Counted from the first letter of the stretch, positions 22,651-31,741 are shown. The stretch is DNA of 34,086 nt from Spirochaetota bacterium (GCA_031283155.1 JAITCI010000009.1:1-34086), one strand, 5' to 3'. The notes: generated by a model not told the origin, from the letters alone. Numbers and translations: made by a program.

Positions 22651-24411
22651 CTAGTCATTTTCGAATAATTCGGGGGCGTCTGATTTGCAGTACGCAAAAT
22701 TCATAACTTGCTCGATTTTTGCGCCTATCGAGGAAAGATCCCCTTCCGTCAGCCGGTATCTGAGGGCAGCGGTGAATTGATAGGTTTCATAAATCGCCTC
22801 AATGATGGAACGCCCTTCGAGTCTGCGCGCCTTGCCGCCGGTTTGCACAAAGTGCAGTATCTCATCGGGGTTTTGCAAAAGATGCTTTGCCTCTCTCGCG
22901 TCGTCGATGAGCATTTTCAGGCCCGATACAAGGCCGCCCAGAACCTGCCCGAACTGACTGCGTATCATATTATCGAGGCGGCTGCGTTCCAGTTCCAGTT
23001 TGTGCAGAGTCTGTGATTTTTGCAATGGGGTGACTGAGGATGAGCGCTCGACTGCGCTGCGCTCGGTGATAATACGGTTGAATTCCTTTATATTGCTGCG
23101 CGTCGTATCAAGCGCGAAATAGGAATCACTCAGGAGTTTGCGTACGTCATGGCGCTCTCCGCCCTGATAGTCGAGGGCCGCCTTAATCTTATTGCCCGCG
23201 AGTACGGAAGAATATTCGCGATCAAGAATCTCAAACAGGATCTCCGTTGTATACATTTTGCTGTCTTCGCCAATCAAGCTATATGGCGCTTCCGTTCCGG
23301 CAAATAATTTTTCCTCATTAAAATTGATACTCCTCATGATCGCAAAACCGACCTGTATATGGGCGGGAAGATCGCTGACGTATATTGTATTGGAATCCTC
23401 AATTTCGTTTTTATTTTCCCCGGTGACGTCTTCCGCTGCTTCGCCGCTCTGCGTCTGACTGGAACTTACAGCCGTTTCCGTAGTGGATCCAAATACCATT
23501 CTTTCGGTTAAATATCCCACGCGGTCTTCATCGGTGATGCCGAGGAGATCATCGAGTTCAGGGTCGCCGTACTCAAAATTTCTTTTCCAGATGTTGAGTA
23601 TCGCAAGATGCAGCTTATCGAGGAGATCATCAAAGATAAAATTTATGCTCCGCTTCGCGTTCTGGAGGTCGCGCGCAAGCAAAGATTTCTCCCTGTTCTC
23701 CATCAGGTGCTGAATTTCGAGCGCGCGTGTGAGAGCGGCAAGCGCACTCTGGCTGTAGGCATGCATGATGTAGATGCGCTTATAAAATTCGCAGAGAGGT
23801 TTTTTAATGGTTTTAAGCGGAACTTCGGGCGGCTTTTTGGGGTCGTACAGGTCGATCTGGCGGAACAGGGGTTCATCGTATATCTTGTCCAGGCGCAGCA
23901 AATACTCAAAGTGGTAGTCACCGAGCTTATCCAATTCGGGCTGTACCTGGGCGCGTAATACCGACGTGGCATGCGCAAGAGGCAAAACCAAAAGCCCCAG
24001 CTTTACCAGTCTGGGCTGCGCCTTGTTGTGCAAAAAGCCGAAAAACCCCGGAGAGAGACAGTCGCCGCTTTTCATAACGCCGCCGGTTCTGGAGCGGAAC
24101 CATAAGGAGAGGCGTTCAAAAACGTGGCTTGACGAGACAGCCTGTTTGCTCTTTTCGGCGGCGGAAGAATGCGATGGGCGGGCAGACTCTCTTCGCGGGG
24201 CTGCGGGCTGCGCCCCATGCGCAGCCGCATCGGGTTTGCGTACCAGAGCGCCCGGCTGCCGGTTGCGTATGGACACCTGCCCGGGAGGGTCTTTCTCTTT
24301 AATAATTTCTCCGCCATGCTGCTGGAATTTTTCAAAGAGAGCTTTTTTCTCGAGATCCTGGAGTCCCTGAACACCGATGGAGCGTTTTGTGTCATCAAGG
24401 CGTCTGTCCAT
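22651..24411 (-). CDS. Large conserved-type protein of unknown function
   Basis: A 586-residue protein I do not recognise. ATG 24411 has GGGAGGG 4 bases upstream. Residues 1-115 are charged and disordered-looking (KRSIGVQGLQDLEKKALFEKF, then a Pro/Ala/Arg-rich linker). From about 130 on it is mainly alpha-helical and soluble, with KLGLLVLPLAHATSVLRA as one hydrophobic stretch at about 137-155. A Ser/Thr/Glu-rich linker lies near 320-345, followed by a second helical domain to the end (LLSDSYFALDTTRSNIKEFNRII, LELERSRLDNMIRSQFGQVLGG). No catalytic motif is visible. It may be a spirochaete-specific structural or scaffold protein, but that is a guess. Confidence 0.72.
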   Translation of the reverse strand: MDRRLDDTKRSIGVQGLQDLEKKALFEKFQQHGGEIIKEKDPPGQVSIRNRQPGALVRKPDAAAHGAQPAAPRRESARPSHSSAAEKSKQAVSSSHVFERLSLWFRSRTGGVMKSGDCLSPGFFGFLHNKAQPRLVKLGLLVLPLAHATSVLRAQVQPELDKLGDYHFEYLLRLDKIYDEPLFRQIDLYDPKKPPEVPLKTIKKPLCEFYKRIYIMHAYSQSALAALTRALEIQHLMENREKSLLARDLQNAKRSINFIFDDLLDKLHLAILNIWKRNFEYGDPELDDLLGITDEDRVGYLTERMVFGSTTETAVSSSQTQSGEAAEDVTGENKNEIEDSNTIYVSDLPAHIQVGFAIMRSINFNEEKLFAGTEAPYSLIGEDSKMYTTEILFEILDREYSSVLAGNKIKAALDYQGGERHDVRKLLSDSYFALDTTRSNIKEFNRIITERSAVERSSSVTPLQKSQTLHKLELERSRLDNMIRSQFGQVLGGLVSGLKMLIDDAREAKHLLQNPDEILHFVQTGGKARRLEGRSIIEAIYETYQFTAALRYRLTEGDLSSIGAKIEQVMNFAYCKSDAPELFEND

Positions 24412-24493
24412 TGTTCCCTCCCAAAGAATACTTCTTAATTCAAGCATAGCTTTTCTTGTTTGTATTGTCAATCACGAGGTACCGCGCGAACGC

Positions 24494-25243
24494 TCATTTT
24501 TTTACGGGTTCCAGCGGAAGCCCGATCATCGCGAAAAATTCCTCAAGAATGATATGCTGATACCGCAGGCGCTTCTCTTTGCTCAGTTCGCGCTGGATCT
24601 CAACGCCCAGGGAAGGAATCCCCAGGGTGTGGCAGTACCAGGTGAAGGTAGTCGGCATCGGGATCTGTGCCGTCAAAAATTTATCCTGCTCGGGGATGCG
24701 CATATTCGCCCGCTTCGCAAGACGCTCCGCAAACGGCAGGAGCGACGGGGAATCGATAAAAATACTCTGACCGTAATTCGCGGTCCAGCTCTGGCGGAAT
24801 TTTCCATAGCCCTCATGCAGATTGAGTACATACTCAATTTTATATTTGCGTAGCCAGGCCTGTACCGAATGCGCGATGATGTCAATCGCCGTGAAATTAT
24901 CTTCCGTGTGCGAAAATTGTCTGTTGATATCCTCAATGTAGAAGCGGGCTTGCAGCTTTTTTGCGGGTACAACCGGCCAGGGGCAAACTATGAGCAGACC
25001 CTGTTTGGGCGTGAAGCTCTTCATAAATTCCTCAAGCGCCAGTCCTGCGGAAGACTCGTCGGCATGCGGTGCGAAGAGGAGTACGTTCTTCCCGGGCTGG
25101 CCGCTGTCCGCGATACAATATTCGGCGGCGAAATCCGTTCCGGAAAGGATCGGAAAGCGCTTCCATTCGGCGTACAGGCCGGAGTACGCAAGATACAGCA
25201 TACAGCAAGCGAGAACCATCGGGAAGCGTTTGCGGAGTGTCAT
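24494..25243 (-). CDS. Exported M14-like zinc hydrolase (AstE/AspA type)
   Basis: A 249-residue protein with a signal peptide (MTLRKRFPMVLACCMLYLAYSGLYA). The zinc ligands of M14-like deacylases/carboxypeptidases can be placed: His60 and Glu63 in APHADESSAG, and His143 in NLHEGYG. DINRQF at 105-110 corresponds to the family substrate motif DxNRxF, and Glu215 (GVEIQREL) to the catalytic Glu. The family includes carboxypeptidases and amino-acid deacylases; being exported, this one could trim peptidoglycan peptides, but the substrate is unknown. Its ATG overlaps the stop of the upstream TPR lipoprotein (ATGA), so the two are made together. Confidence 0.78.
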   Translation of the reverse strand: MTLRKRFPMVLACCMLYLAYSGLYAEWKRFPILSGTDFAAEYCIADSGQPGKNVLLFAPHADESSAGLALEEFMKSFTPKQGLLIVCPWPVVPAKKLQARFYIEDINRQFSHTEDNFTAIDIIAHSVQAWLRKYKIEYVLNLHEGYGKFRQSWTANYGQSIFIDSPSLLPFAERLAKRANMRIPEQDKFLTAQIPMPTTFTWYCHTLGIPSLGVEIQRELSKEKRLRYQHIILEEFFAMIGLPLEPVKK

Positions 25244-26991
25244 TGAGGCAGGCTGCGCAGAATGTTTTCTGCAGTATAGCGGTATTGCAGGAGAAGCGGC
25301 AATGCGGCCTTCTCTTCCGGGGAGCGCCATTCCGAGCGCATCCTTTGATTAATCTCCTGCTGATCCAGGAAGGAATAGCGCCACGCAAAATCCTGGGCGA
25401 ATTTCGGGAATACCTGATGATTTTTCACAAACCCATTCGCGGCGCGCTGGTACACATCCGCCCAGGAGATGGGCGACGTAAAGGTGACAAGTTCCAGCCC
25501 GGGTAAACCGTCCAGATCAAGAAGCATACACCCATTTTCGGGATTCTCGAGATCGCAGGTTTGCTGCGTGAAAAACCGCCAGCCCTCGGAGGTGCGCAGG
25601 CGGATATCCAGCATTAAATTTCCGGCAGCGTCAAAGCCGCAGGAGACGATATCCTCAAGTCCATCGCCGTCAACGTCCTGCAAAACGAGATCATGAAAAT
25701 GGGTAAAGGGAAGCGGGATGCGCGCGAGTTGCGTCTCGCCGGAGTATATCGCGGCTATCGGATTGCCCTCGCGCCAGAATTCCACGCTCTTAGGCGTTTC
25801 GGGGTTATTGGCGTCCGGCAGCATTACCGGAAATTTTATTTTCTGGAGAGACACAAAAACCCGAAGACCATCGCGGGTTTGGAGACTCTTCGCGATGCCG
25901 CGATTCTGGATCAACCTCCGCACAGGAACAGGGTGTGTCGTGTATCCCAGGTACTCGACGTTCCAGGTTTCATAGCCATATTGGGTATCATCGAGGCCAT
26001 CCTTTTTCATAACCGCAAAGGGAATGGCCTGGTTTGTGTTATAATGGGGTTCAGCCTCGGCGGCAAAGATGTACCGCGGCGTCCGCTCTTCGAGCGACTC
26101 AACGGTGCAATATCTGTATTTCACTCCCGTAAAATCCACCGCGCCCTGCCGTGAACCATAGAGCTGCCTGAAAAAATAGCGCCCTCGGGAACTCTGATAC
26201 CCCAGGATATCCAGCGCTTTTTGCCAGGCGGACAATGCGCGGGATTTGTCGCCGGTACGGAAATAGGTTTCTCCCGGGTCGCCCATGCGGATGGCTTTTG
26301 CGAAAGAGTCCTCATCCATGCTTCTGTATACTTCCAGTGCGCGTTTATAATCGCCGCTTTGTTCGGCAAAACGCGCGAGCGTGATTTTTGCGTCCAGAAT
26401 GGATTCCTTCTCAACAGGAAAATACGCGTTTACGGCATTCCCCATCCATGCCATTCCTGTGGCGGACGTTCCCCAGCCGAAGCCCAGCATAAGCCCCATG
26501 TCATGCAATGCCGGGGCAAAATCGGATTTGAGTTTATATACGCGGGCAAGAGCGCCTCGGGCTTCGCGATAAAAACGCGGTCCCAGCCGCATACAGGAGA
26601 CGGCGAGATCGTACCAAACCGCATATTCGTCCGGCCTTTTTTCAAGCGTTTTTCTGAAATTGGAGACCGCCTGAACGTGCGTTCCCGCATATTGGCACTG
26701 CAAGCCCTTGATATAATGGGTTAAGGCGTAATCCTGGAATCCATTATACAAAGCAAAGCCCTCATCCAGGCGATCCAGGGTGTCATGGTATTGCAGGATT
26801 AAGCGATGTACATCAAAGAGTCCGAGCGCGCCAGATTCGGTCTTCATTTTTTCGCTGAAATACGCAATACCCTCTTCGTGTTTTCCGGCTTCGCGAAAGC
26901 TGACAGCCTGCTTGTATTGGGACGAAGAGCAGGCCGCCTGAAAAACCAGAATACACAGGGCGGATATATTAAAGATAAATATGCGCTTCAA
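25240..26991 (-). CDS. TPR lipoprotein with FG-GAP-like segment
   Basis: A 583-residue lipoprotein. I chose TTG 26991: GGAGG lies 6 bases upstream and the protein begins MKRIFIFNISALCILVFQAAC, giving lipidated Cys21. A GTP-independent longer ATG start at 27015 has no such site. Residues 22-270 hold TPR-like repeats (FREAGKHEEGIAYFSE, YAVWYDLAVSCMRLG, YKRALEVYRSM). The second half is beta-rich with an FG-GAP-like calcium loop, DVDGDGLEDIVSCGFDAAGNLMLD, and a related DLDGLPGLELVTF. It probably lies on a membrane leaflet and binds partners via TPRs. It overlaps the M14-like hydrolase and follows murC by 38 bases, suggesting a cell-wall connection. Confidence 0.78.
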   Translation of the reverse strand: MKRIFIFNISALCILVFQAACSSSQYKQAVSFREAGKHEEGIAYFSEKMKTESGALGLFDVHRLILQYHDTLDRLDEGFALYNGFQDYALTHYIKGLQCQYAGTHVQAVSNFRKTLEKRPDEYAVWYDLAVSCMRLGPRFYREARGALARVYKLKSDFAPALHDMGLMLGFGWGTSATGMAWMGNAVNAYFPVEKESILDAKITLARFAEQSGDYKRALEVYRSMDEDSFAKAIRMGDPGETYFRTGDKSRALSAWQKALDILGYQSSRGRYFFRQLYGSRQGAVDFTGVKYRYCTVESLEERTPRYIFAAEAEPHYNTNQAIPFAVMKKDGLDDTQYGYETWNVEYLGYTTHPVPVRRLIQNRGIAKSLQTRDGLRVFVSLQKIKFPVMLPDANNPETPKSVEFWREGNPIAAIYSGETQLARIPLPFTHFHDLVLQDVDGDGLEDIVSCGFDAAGNLMLDIRLRTSEGWRFFTQQTCDLENPENGCMLLDLDGLPGLELVTFTSPISWADVYQRAANGFVKNHQVFPKFAQDFAWRYSFLDQQEINQRMRSEWRSPEEKAALPLLLQYRYTAENILRSLPQ

Positions 26992-27029
26992 TGCGTACCT
27001 CCGCTTACTTCCCATTCCGATATACCCCT

Positions 27030-28388
27030 CTATACGGCAAGATACTCTTCCGCCCATTGCCATATATTGCCCGCGCCCATAAATAAGACAAGATCGTTTG
27101 GTTGGGCGAGCGATCCCAGCGCCGCAAAACAAGAGTGCGCATCCTCCACCATGGTTACTGCGTACTGCCTCTTTCGGAGAGAATCCGCGATGAGCTGGCT
27201 GGAGACTCCGGGGATCGGTTTTTCGCGCGCGGGATATACCGGCGCGAGAAGCACCTCGTCGGCAAGCGCGAGGGCTCCTGCAAAATCGGGATAGAGCGCC
27301 AGGGTGCGCGAATAGAGATGGGGCTGAAACACCGCAATAACGCGCTGGCCGGGCCTTTGCTTCGCCGCGAGTATTGTCGCTGCAATCTCAGAGGGGTGAT
27401 GCGCGTAATCATCGACAACGGTAATACCGCATTTTGTCCCTTTGATCTGAAAGCGCCTGTCCGCGTTGACAAATTTGGCAAGCGCCCGCGCTATATCCTG
27501 AAAAGCGACACCATGTTCGAGAGCAAGCGCGGCCGCGCCCAGAGCGTTACTGATATTATGCTTCCCGGGCAATGGCAGCGCAACGCTCCCGCATTTTTGA
27601 TTTTTCATATACACATCAAAGGTACTCGACCAATCCTGGAACTGAATGTTTTTGGCCATATAGGCGCTCTCGCTGTCAATACCATAGGTGACAAGGCGCT
27701 TTGTCGCGTGATCAAAAAGCATACGAACATTTTCATCATCGTTATTGACTATCGCCATGCCGTAAAACGGAACGCAGTTGACAAAATTCAAAAAGGCATT
27801 GCGCAGGCCGTCCATCGTCTCATAGTATTCGAGGTGATCGGAATCGATATTGGTGAGAATCAGCGAGGTCGGCGAAAAAAACCGGAACGAGCCGAAGGCT
27901 TCGCAGGCCTCAAAAATGATATACTCCCCGCTGCCCAGCCGCGCGTTGCTCTCGATGCTGCTGAGCTTGCCGCCAATGACGCAGGTCGGATCAAGCCCTG
28001 CCTGCGCGAAGATCTCCGCAAGCATAGAGCTTGTGGTCGTTTTGCCGTGCGTTCCCGCTACCGCGAGGCTTGTTTTCAGGCGCGTCAGCTCATTCAGCAT
28101 TTCCGCGCGCGGGATCAGCGGCAGGCGGCGTTCGCGGGCGGCGTCCATCTCGGGGTTGGTCAGCGGCACGGCGGCGGAGTATACGACGACCTCGGCACCC
28201 CCGAGATTTTCGGCGCTGTGTCCCAGCGCTATCGGAATCCCCATAGCCCGAAGGCGCTCTGTGACCGCAGACTCCGCGAGGTCGGAACCGCTGACGGGAT
28301 AGCCAAGATTATGGAATAATTCGGCGATCCCGGACATACCTATCCCGCCTATACCGATAAAATGCAGCCTGCGGATCGTGTTTGTCAT
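27030..28388 (-). CDS. murC: UDP-N-acetylmuramate--L-alanine ligase
   Basis: A 452-residue Mur ligase, normal in length, that adds L-alanine to UDP-MurNAc with ATP in peptidoglycan synthesis. The N-terminal Rossmann motif is HFIGIGGIGMSGIAEL at 9-24, the ATP loop is AGTHGKTTT at 111-119, then IDSDHLEYY, LPGKHNISNALGAAALA and the C-terminal VVDDYAHHPSEI. The metal-site segment reads FEACEAFGSF where MurC normally has E-A-D-E-S-D. ATG 28388 has AAGGAG 9 bases upstream. Murein synthesis genes are otherwise absent from the window. Confidence 0.96.
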   Translation of the reverse strand: MTNTIRRLHFIGIGGIGMSGIAELFHNLGYPVSGSDLAESAVTERLRAMGIPIALGHSAENLGGAEVVVYSAAVPLTNPEMDAARERRLPLIPRAEMLNELTRLKTSLAVAGTHGKTTTSSMLAEIFAQAGLDPTCVIGGKLSSIESNARLGSGEYIIFEACEAFGSFRFFSPTSLILTNIDSDHLEYYETMDGLRNAFLNFVNCVPFYGMAIVNNDDENVRMLFDHATKRLVTYGIDSESAYMAKNIQFQDWSSTFDVYMKNQKCGSVALPLPGKHNISNALGAAALALEHGVAFQDIARALAKFVNADRRFQIKGTKCGITVVDDYAHHPSEIAATILAAKQRPGQRVIAVFQPHLYSRTLALYPDFAGALALADEVLLAPVYPAREKPIPGVSSQLIADSLRKRQYAVTMVEDAHSCFAALGSLAQPNDLVLFMGAGNIWQWAEEYLAV

Positions 28389-28443
28389 GCGTGTATATCT
28401 CCTTTATAAATATACCCAATATCTGCTGCCGAAAAACCGCTCT

Positions 28444-29574
28444 TTACTCAATGACGCCGTCGTCTGCCCGCTTCATGAAAAGCACAAGAATCATTGCCGC
28501 AGCGAAAGCGGTAAATGCTCCGAACGCGAAAGGAATGATATCGCCAAAATTTTCCCAGAGGAATCCGGTAATGACGCTCGCCGGGAAGAGCGCAAGTCCA
28601 ACCACTGTGGATTGCAGTCCGAGCATGGTTCCCTTTAATGCGGCCGGCGCGATCTCGGCTACATAGGCGCGTTCCACGCCGGTAATCATGGCGGTAAAAA
28701 CGCCATACACAACAAACGCGCACACCATAAACGTCTGCGACGAGGCGAATGCAAACCCAAGATAGCATATTGAAAAAAGAAAATAACCGGGGACAAGCAG
28801 CTTTTTTCTGCCTATACTGTCCGAGAGCCTGCCGAAGGGTACAGACAGAACGGATGCGGCGGCGCTGTATACGAAGTACAGGAGAATCGTATCCGTTTTG
28901 TCAAAGCCTGTTTTGTACGCCTTGAGCAGCAAAAAGGCATTGGAGGAATTACCAAGCGTAAAAAGAAATACAACACAAAGATATAATTGCAATTGCGTGT
29001 TCATTTTACGGAAATTTTGCCAAAAGGCAAAACGCGGCTTTGCTTCTTTTTTTATGCCCTCTTTTTGCTTAATGAAAAAGAACATACTCAGTCCGAGAAT
29101 TGCGGGAATTATTGAAATCATGAATACGCTCTTATAAGGAAAGCTGTTTTCGGTTCCAACAGCGCTCATTTCGCGAAGAATGCACCAGGTAATAAAAATA
29201 CCAAGCGCGGAACCCGCCATATCGAGCGCCTTATGCAGCCCAAAGGCATTGCCCATTTTGTTCCTGTCGGCGCTTTCACTCACAAGCACGTCCCTGGGCG
29301 CGGTGCGGATACCCTTGCCGAATCTGTCCAGCACACGCGCAAAGAGCACCCACGCCCAGGAACCGGCGATCAATAAAACAAGTTTGCAGGCCAGGCTGAC
29401 AGCATATCCTGCGAATGCCAGCGCTTTCTTTTTCTGGAATCTGTCCGAGAGATAACCGCTGTATACCTTCAGTAAGCTCGCGAGGCTTTCCGCAATCCCT
29501 TCAATTATTCCGATGAGCGCGGGACCTGCGCCAAATTCCAGACTGAGAAAAAGCGGGATGAGCGGATACACCAT
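28444..29574 (-). CDS. MFS transporter, start codon unclear
   Basis: A major facilitator with about 12 membrane helices; the first ATG gives 376 residues. Motif A-like loop YSGYLSDRFQKKKAL is at about 38-52 and FGRLSDSIGRKKLL repeats it in the second half. The first ATG (29574) lies in the middle of helix 1: the same frame upstream reads NIFFLGLVSFFTDISTE, typical of this family, right up to the in-frame mntP stop at 29635-29637. No ATG, GTG, TTG or CTG exists in those 20 codons. The true start is therefore unknown (a rare codon, loss of the start, or readthrough). Substrate is unknown; a sugar or drug exporter is possible. Confidence 0.85.
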   Translation of the reverse strand: MVYPLIPLFLSLEFGAGPALIGIIEGIAESLASLLKVYSGYLSDRFQKKKALAFAGYAVSLACKLVLLIAGSWAWVLFARVLDRFGKGIRTAPRDVLVSESADRNKMGNAFGLHKALDMAGSALGIFITWCILREMSAVGTENSFPYKSVFMISIIPAILGLSMFFFIKQKEGIKKEAKPRFAFWQNFRKMNTQLQLYLCVVFLFTLGNSSNAFLLLKAYKTGFDKTDTILLYFVYSAAASVLSVPFGRLSDSIGRKKLLVPGYFLFSICYLGFAFASSQTFMVCAFVVYGVFTAMITGVERAYVAEIAPAALKGTMLGLQSTVVGLALFPASVITGFLWENFGDIIPFAFGAFTAFAAAMILVLFMKRADDGVIE

Positions 29575-29634
29575 CTCCGTGCTGATATCCGTAAAAAAGC
29601 TGACAAGCCCAAGAAAGAATATATTGACCGTACC

Positions 29635-30237
29635 TTATACCCCGTTTCCGGCTTCCAGATGCTCGAGCAGTATTTTCAGCCCTATGAGCACGAGGATGAC
29701 GCCGCCTGCGAGTACCGCTTTTGCCTTATAACGTATCCCGAATATTTGTCCGATTTTCACGCCAAGGATGGAAAGTAAAAATGTGGTTACTCCGATAAAG
29801 ATAACCGCCGGAAGAATCGTAACGCGCAGGAACGCGAAGGACGTACCCACAGCAAGCGCGTCAATGCTGGTGGCCACCGCGAGCGGCAGCATGATCGAAG
29901 GTTTCGCTATAAATTCCTGCGTGATTTTGCCGCAGTCCATATCCGTAGCATCCGGCGCTTCTTCCTTTCTGAAACTTTCGCGTATCATTTTTCCGCCAAG
30001 GAATGAGAGCAGAATAAACGCGATCCAATGGTCATAGGCGACGATGGCGTCCGCGAAATATGCCGCGGCAAAATAGCCCAAAAGCGGCATCATTGCCTGG
30101 AATGCGCCGAAATAGAGGCCGATGATCAGCGCGTTCTTCAGAAATTGCCGCGAAAGCGCCAACCCTGCGGAGACCGATACCGCAAAGGCATCCATGGAGA
30201 GGCCAACCGCAACCAGAAAAAGCTCAATGAAACTCAT
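29635..30237 (-). CDS. mntP: Putative manganese efflux pump MntP
   Basis: A 200-residue, six-helix membrane protein of the MntP family, exporting Mn2+. The two symmetric motifs, GLSMDAFAVSVSAGLAL (Asp16) and VATSIDALAVGTSFAFL, are both present, as are the conserved GGKMI helix. I chose ATG 30237 with AAAGGA 5 bases upstream; an in-frame earlier ATG gives a hydrophilic extension not seen in the family. No yybP-ykoY riboswitch is recognised in the 90 bases upstream, where only a 5-bp dyad (CTTAC, GTAAG) with TATAAC nearby is seen. The MFS frame follows directly after its stop. Confidence 0.93.
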   Translation of the reverse strand: MSFIELFLVAVGLSMDAFAVSVSAGLALSRQFLKNALIIGLYFGAFQAMMPLLGYFAAAYFADAIVAYDHWIAFILLSFLGGKMIRESFRKEEAPDATDMDCGKITQEFIAKPSIMLPLAVATSIDALAVGTSFAFLRVTILPAVIFIGVTTFLLSILGVKIGQIFGIRYKAKAVLAGGVILVLIGLKILLEHLEAGNGV

Positions 30238-30332
30238 GTACGTCCTTTCTGTAAACCCAATTTGGGCAAAATATGGCTCCGGAGACCGCTTACTTTTAAT
30301 GTAAGTTATAAACCACACCGATGACTGCCCTG

Positions 30333-30407
30333 GAGCGTGTCCCTAAAGTGTTTTTTTGTCATTGCGAGCCGCAGAGCGGCGAAGCAATCCACAGGGATAC
30401 GCCCTAG
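30333..30407. mobile_element. MITE-like palindromic element, copy 2 (short)
   Basis: A 75-base relative of the element at 17815-17993. It has GAGCGTGTCCCTAAAGTG, a T run and GTCATTGCGAGC on the left, then GAAGCAATCCA and AGGGATACGCCCTAG on the right. TCCCTAAAGTGTTTTTTT is identical in both copies (17821-17838 and 30340-30357). Most of the right half, including the second stem arm, is missing. The terminal CTAG supplies the stop codon (TAG) of the response regulator gene. Confidence 0.75.
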
Positions 30408-31741
30408 TTCAGATTATAATTTTTGAGCTTCCGGTACAGAGTACGCAGCGGGATGTTCAGAATCCGCGACGTCTTGCGCGCGTTATTCTCTGTTTGCCGC
30501 AGGGTGCGCTCAATGATGCGCTTCTCGATCTCCGCCATCGTGCCATATTCGTCTGCGGCGCCTTTGCAAATCTCTTCCTGCGTCAGATCATCGGGCAGAT
30601 CTGCAAAACGAATGATCTCATTCTGCGCAAAGAGAAGGATGCGTTCGATAGTATTCCGCAATTCGCGAATATTCCCCGGCCAGTTGCGGACGGTAAGGAG
30701 CGCGAGGACGTCGGGATCAAAGGCGCGGAATTCCGTTTTATTTTCGGCGTTCAAAACGTTCAGGAAATGCTGCGCGAGAAAGGGAATATCCTCGCGCCTT
30801 TCGCGCAGCGGCGGAAGCGTGATCTTCACGACGTTCAGGCGGTAATAGAGATCCTCGCGGAACAGCCCCTGATCGATCTGCTGTTTCAGATCCTTGTTTG
30901 TCGCCGCAATGATCCGGACGTCCGCCGTTATGGGGGTCACGCCGCCAACGCGGGTAAACTCCCCGGTCTCGAGTACGCGCAGGAGGCGCACCTGGCTCTC
31001 CACGGGCATTTCGCCAATTTCATCCAGAAAAAGTGTTCCGCCGTGCGCGGCCTCGAATATGCCCTTTTTCTGCGCGACTGCGCCCGTAAAGCTGCCCTTC
31101 TCGTGCCCGAAGAGTTCGCTTTCCAGTATACCTTGCGATATCGCCCCGCAGTTTTTGCGCAAGAAAGGTTTATCCTGCCTGCCGGAGAGACGCGCGATCC
31201 CATCCGCGACGATTTCCTTGCCGGTGCCGCTCTCGCCTTCGATCAGCACCGTGACGCGGCGCGGCGCGATTTGCAGAATGGTCTCGCGGATCTTTTGAAT
31301 TTTTGGGGAAACGCCAATCATGCCGCGAAGCGGTTCCTCGGGCAGCACGAGCTTGCGCAAGCGCGCGTTCTCTTTTTTGATGCCGCTGTTCTCCGCCACC
31401 CTGCGCACGATCAGGCGGAGTTCTTCGAGATTCACGGGTTTGGTCAGATAATCGCTCGCGCCCTGCTTCATGGCTTCTATTGCCGTCTCAATGCTGCCGA
31501 ACCCTGTGATCACCACAAATTCAGCGGCGCATCCGAATTGCTTCGCCTCAGCCAAAACCTCTATCCCGTTTTTCTCGGGCATGACAAGATCGAGAAGCGC
31601 TATATCAAAGTGTCCGGAGGCAAGCTGCTCAAGCGCGCGCCTCCCGTCGTTGACCGTGGTACATTCCACGCCCCGGCCTGCGAGCGCCTCCGCCAGCGAC
31701 TCGGCAATCGCCCGGTCGTCGTCAACAATAAGAATTTTCAT
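30404..31741 (-). CDS. NtrC/AtoC-family sigma54-dependent response regulator
   Basis: A 445-residue activator. The receiver domain (1-120) has phosphate-acceptor Asp51 in LLDLVMP and Lys101. The AAA+ domain (about 140-380) has Walker A GESGTGKE at 169-176, GSFTGA at 216-221 (the sigma54-contact loop, usually GAFTGA) and Walker B GGTLFLDEIGEMP. The C-terminal Fis-type helix-turn-helix is RKTSRILNIPLRTLYRKLKNYNLN. It activates RNA polymerase with sigma54. ATG 31741 overlaps the kinase stop (ATGA). Target genes are unknown; no clear -24/-12 promoter was found in the window. Confidence 0.95.
   Translation of the reverse strand: MKILIVDDDRAIAESLAEALAGRGVECTTVNDGRRALEQLASGHFDIALLDLVMPEKNGIEVLAEAKQFGCAAEFVVITGFGSIETAIEAMKQGASDYLTKPVNLEELRLIVRRVAENSGIKKENARLRKLVLPEEPLRGMIGVSPKIQKIRETILQIAPRRVTVLIEGESGTGKEIVADGIARLSGRQDKPFLRKNCGAISQGILESELFGHEKGSFTGAVAQKKGIFEAAHGGTLFLDEIGEMPVESQVRLLRVLETGEFTRVGGVTPITADVRIIAATNKDLKQQIDQGLFREDLYYRLNVVKITLPPLRERREDIPFLAQHFLNVLNAENKTEFRAFDPDVLALLTVRNWPGNIRELRNTIERILLFAQNEIIRFADLPDDLTQEEICKGAADEYGTMAEIEKRIIERTLRQTENNARKTSRILNIPLRTLYRKLKNYNLN

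Noticed and set aside
27102..28319. Plus-strand open frame opposite murC, about 405 codons
   Set aside because: Fully antisense to murC, which has all ligase motifs. The antisense product shows no domain.
30238..30332. yybP-ykoY manganese riboswitch before mntP
   Set aside because: The leader is under 100 bases and the conserved internal loops could not be recognised.
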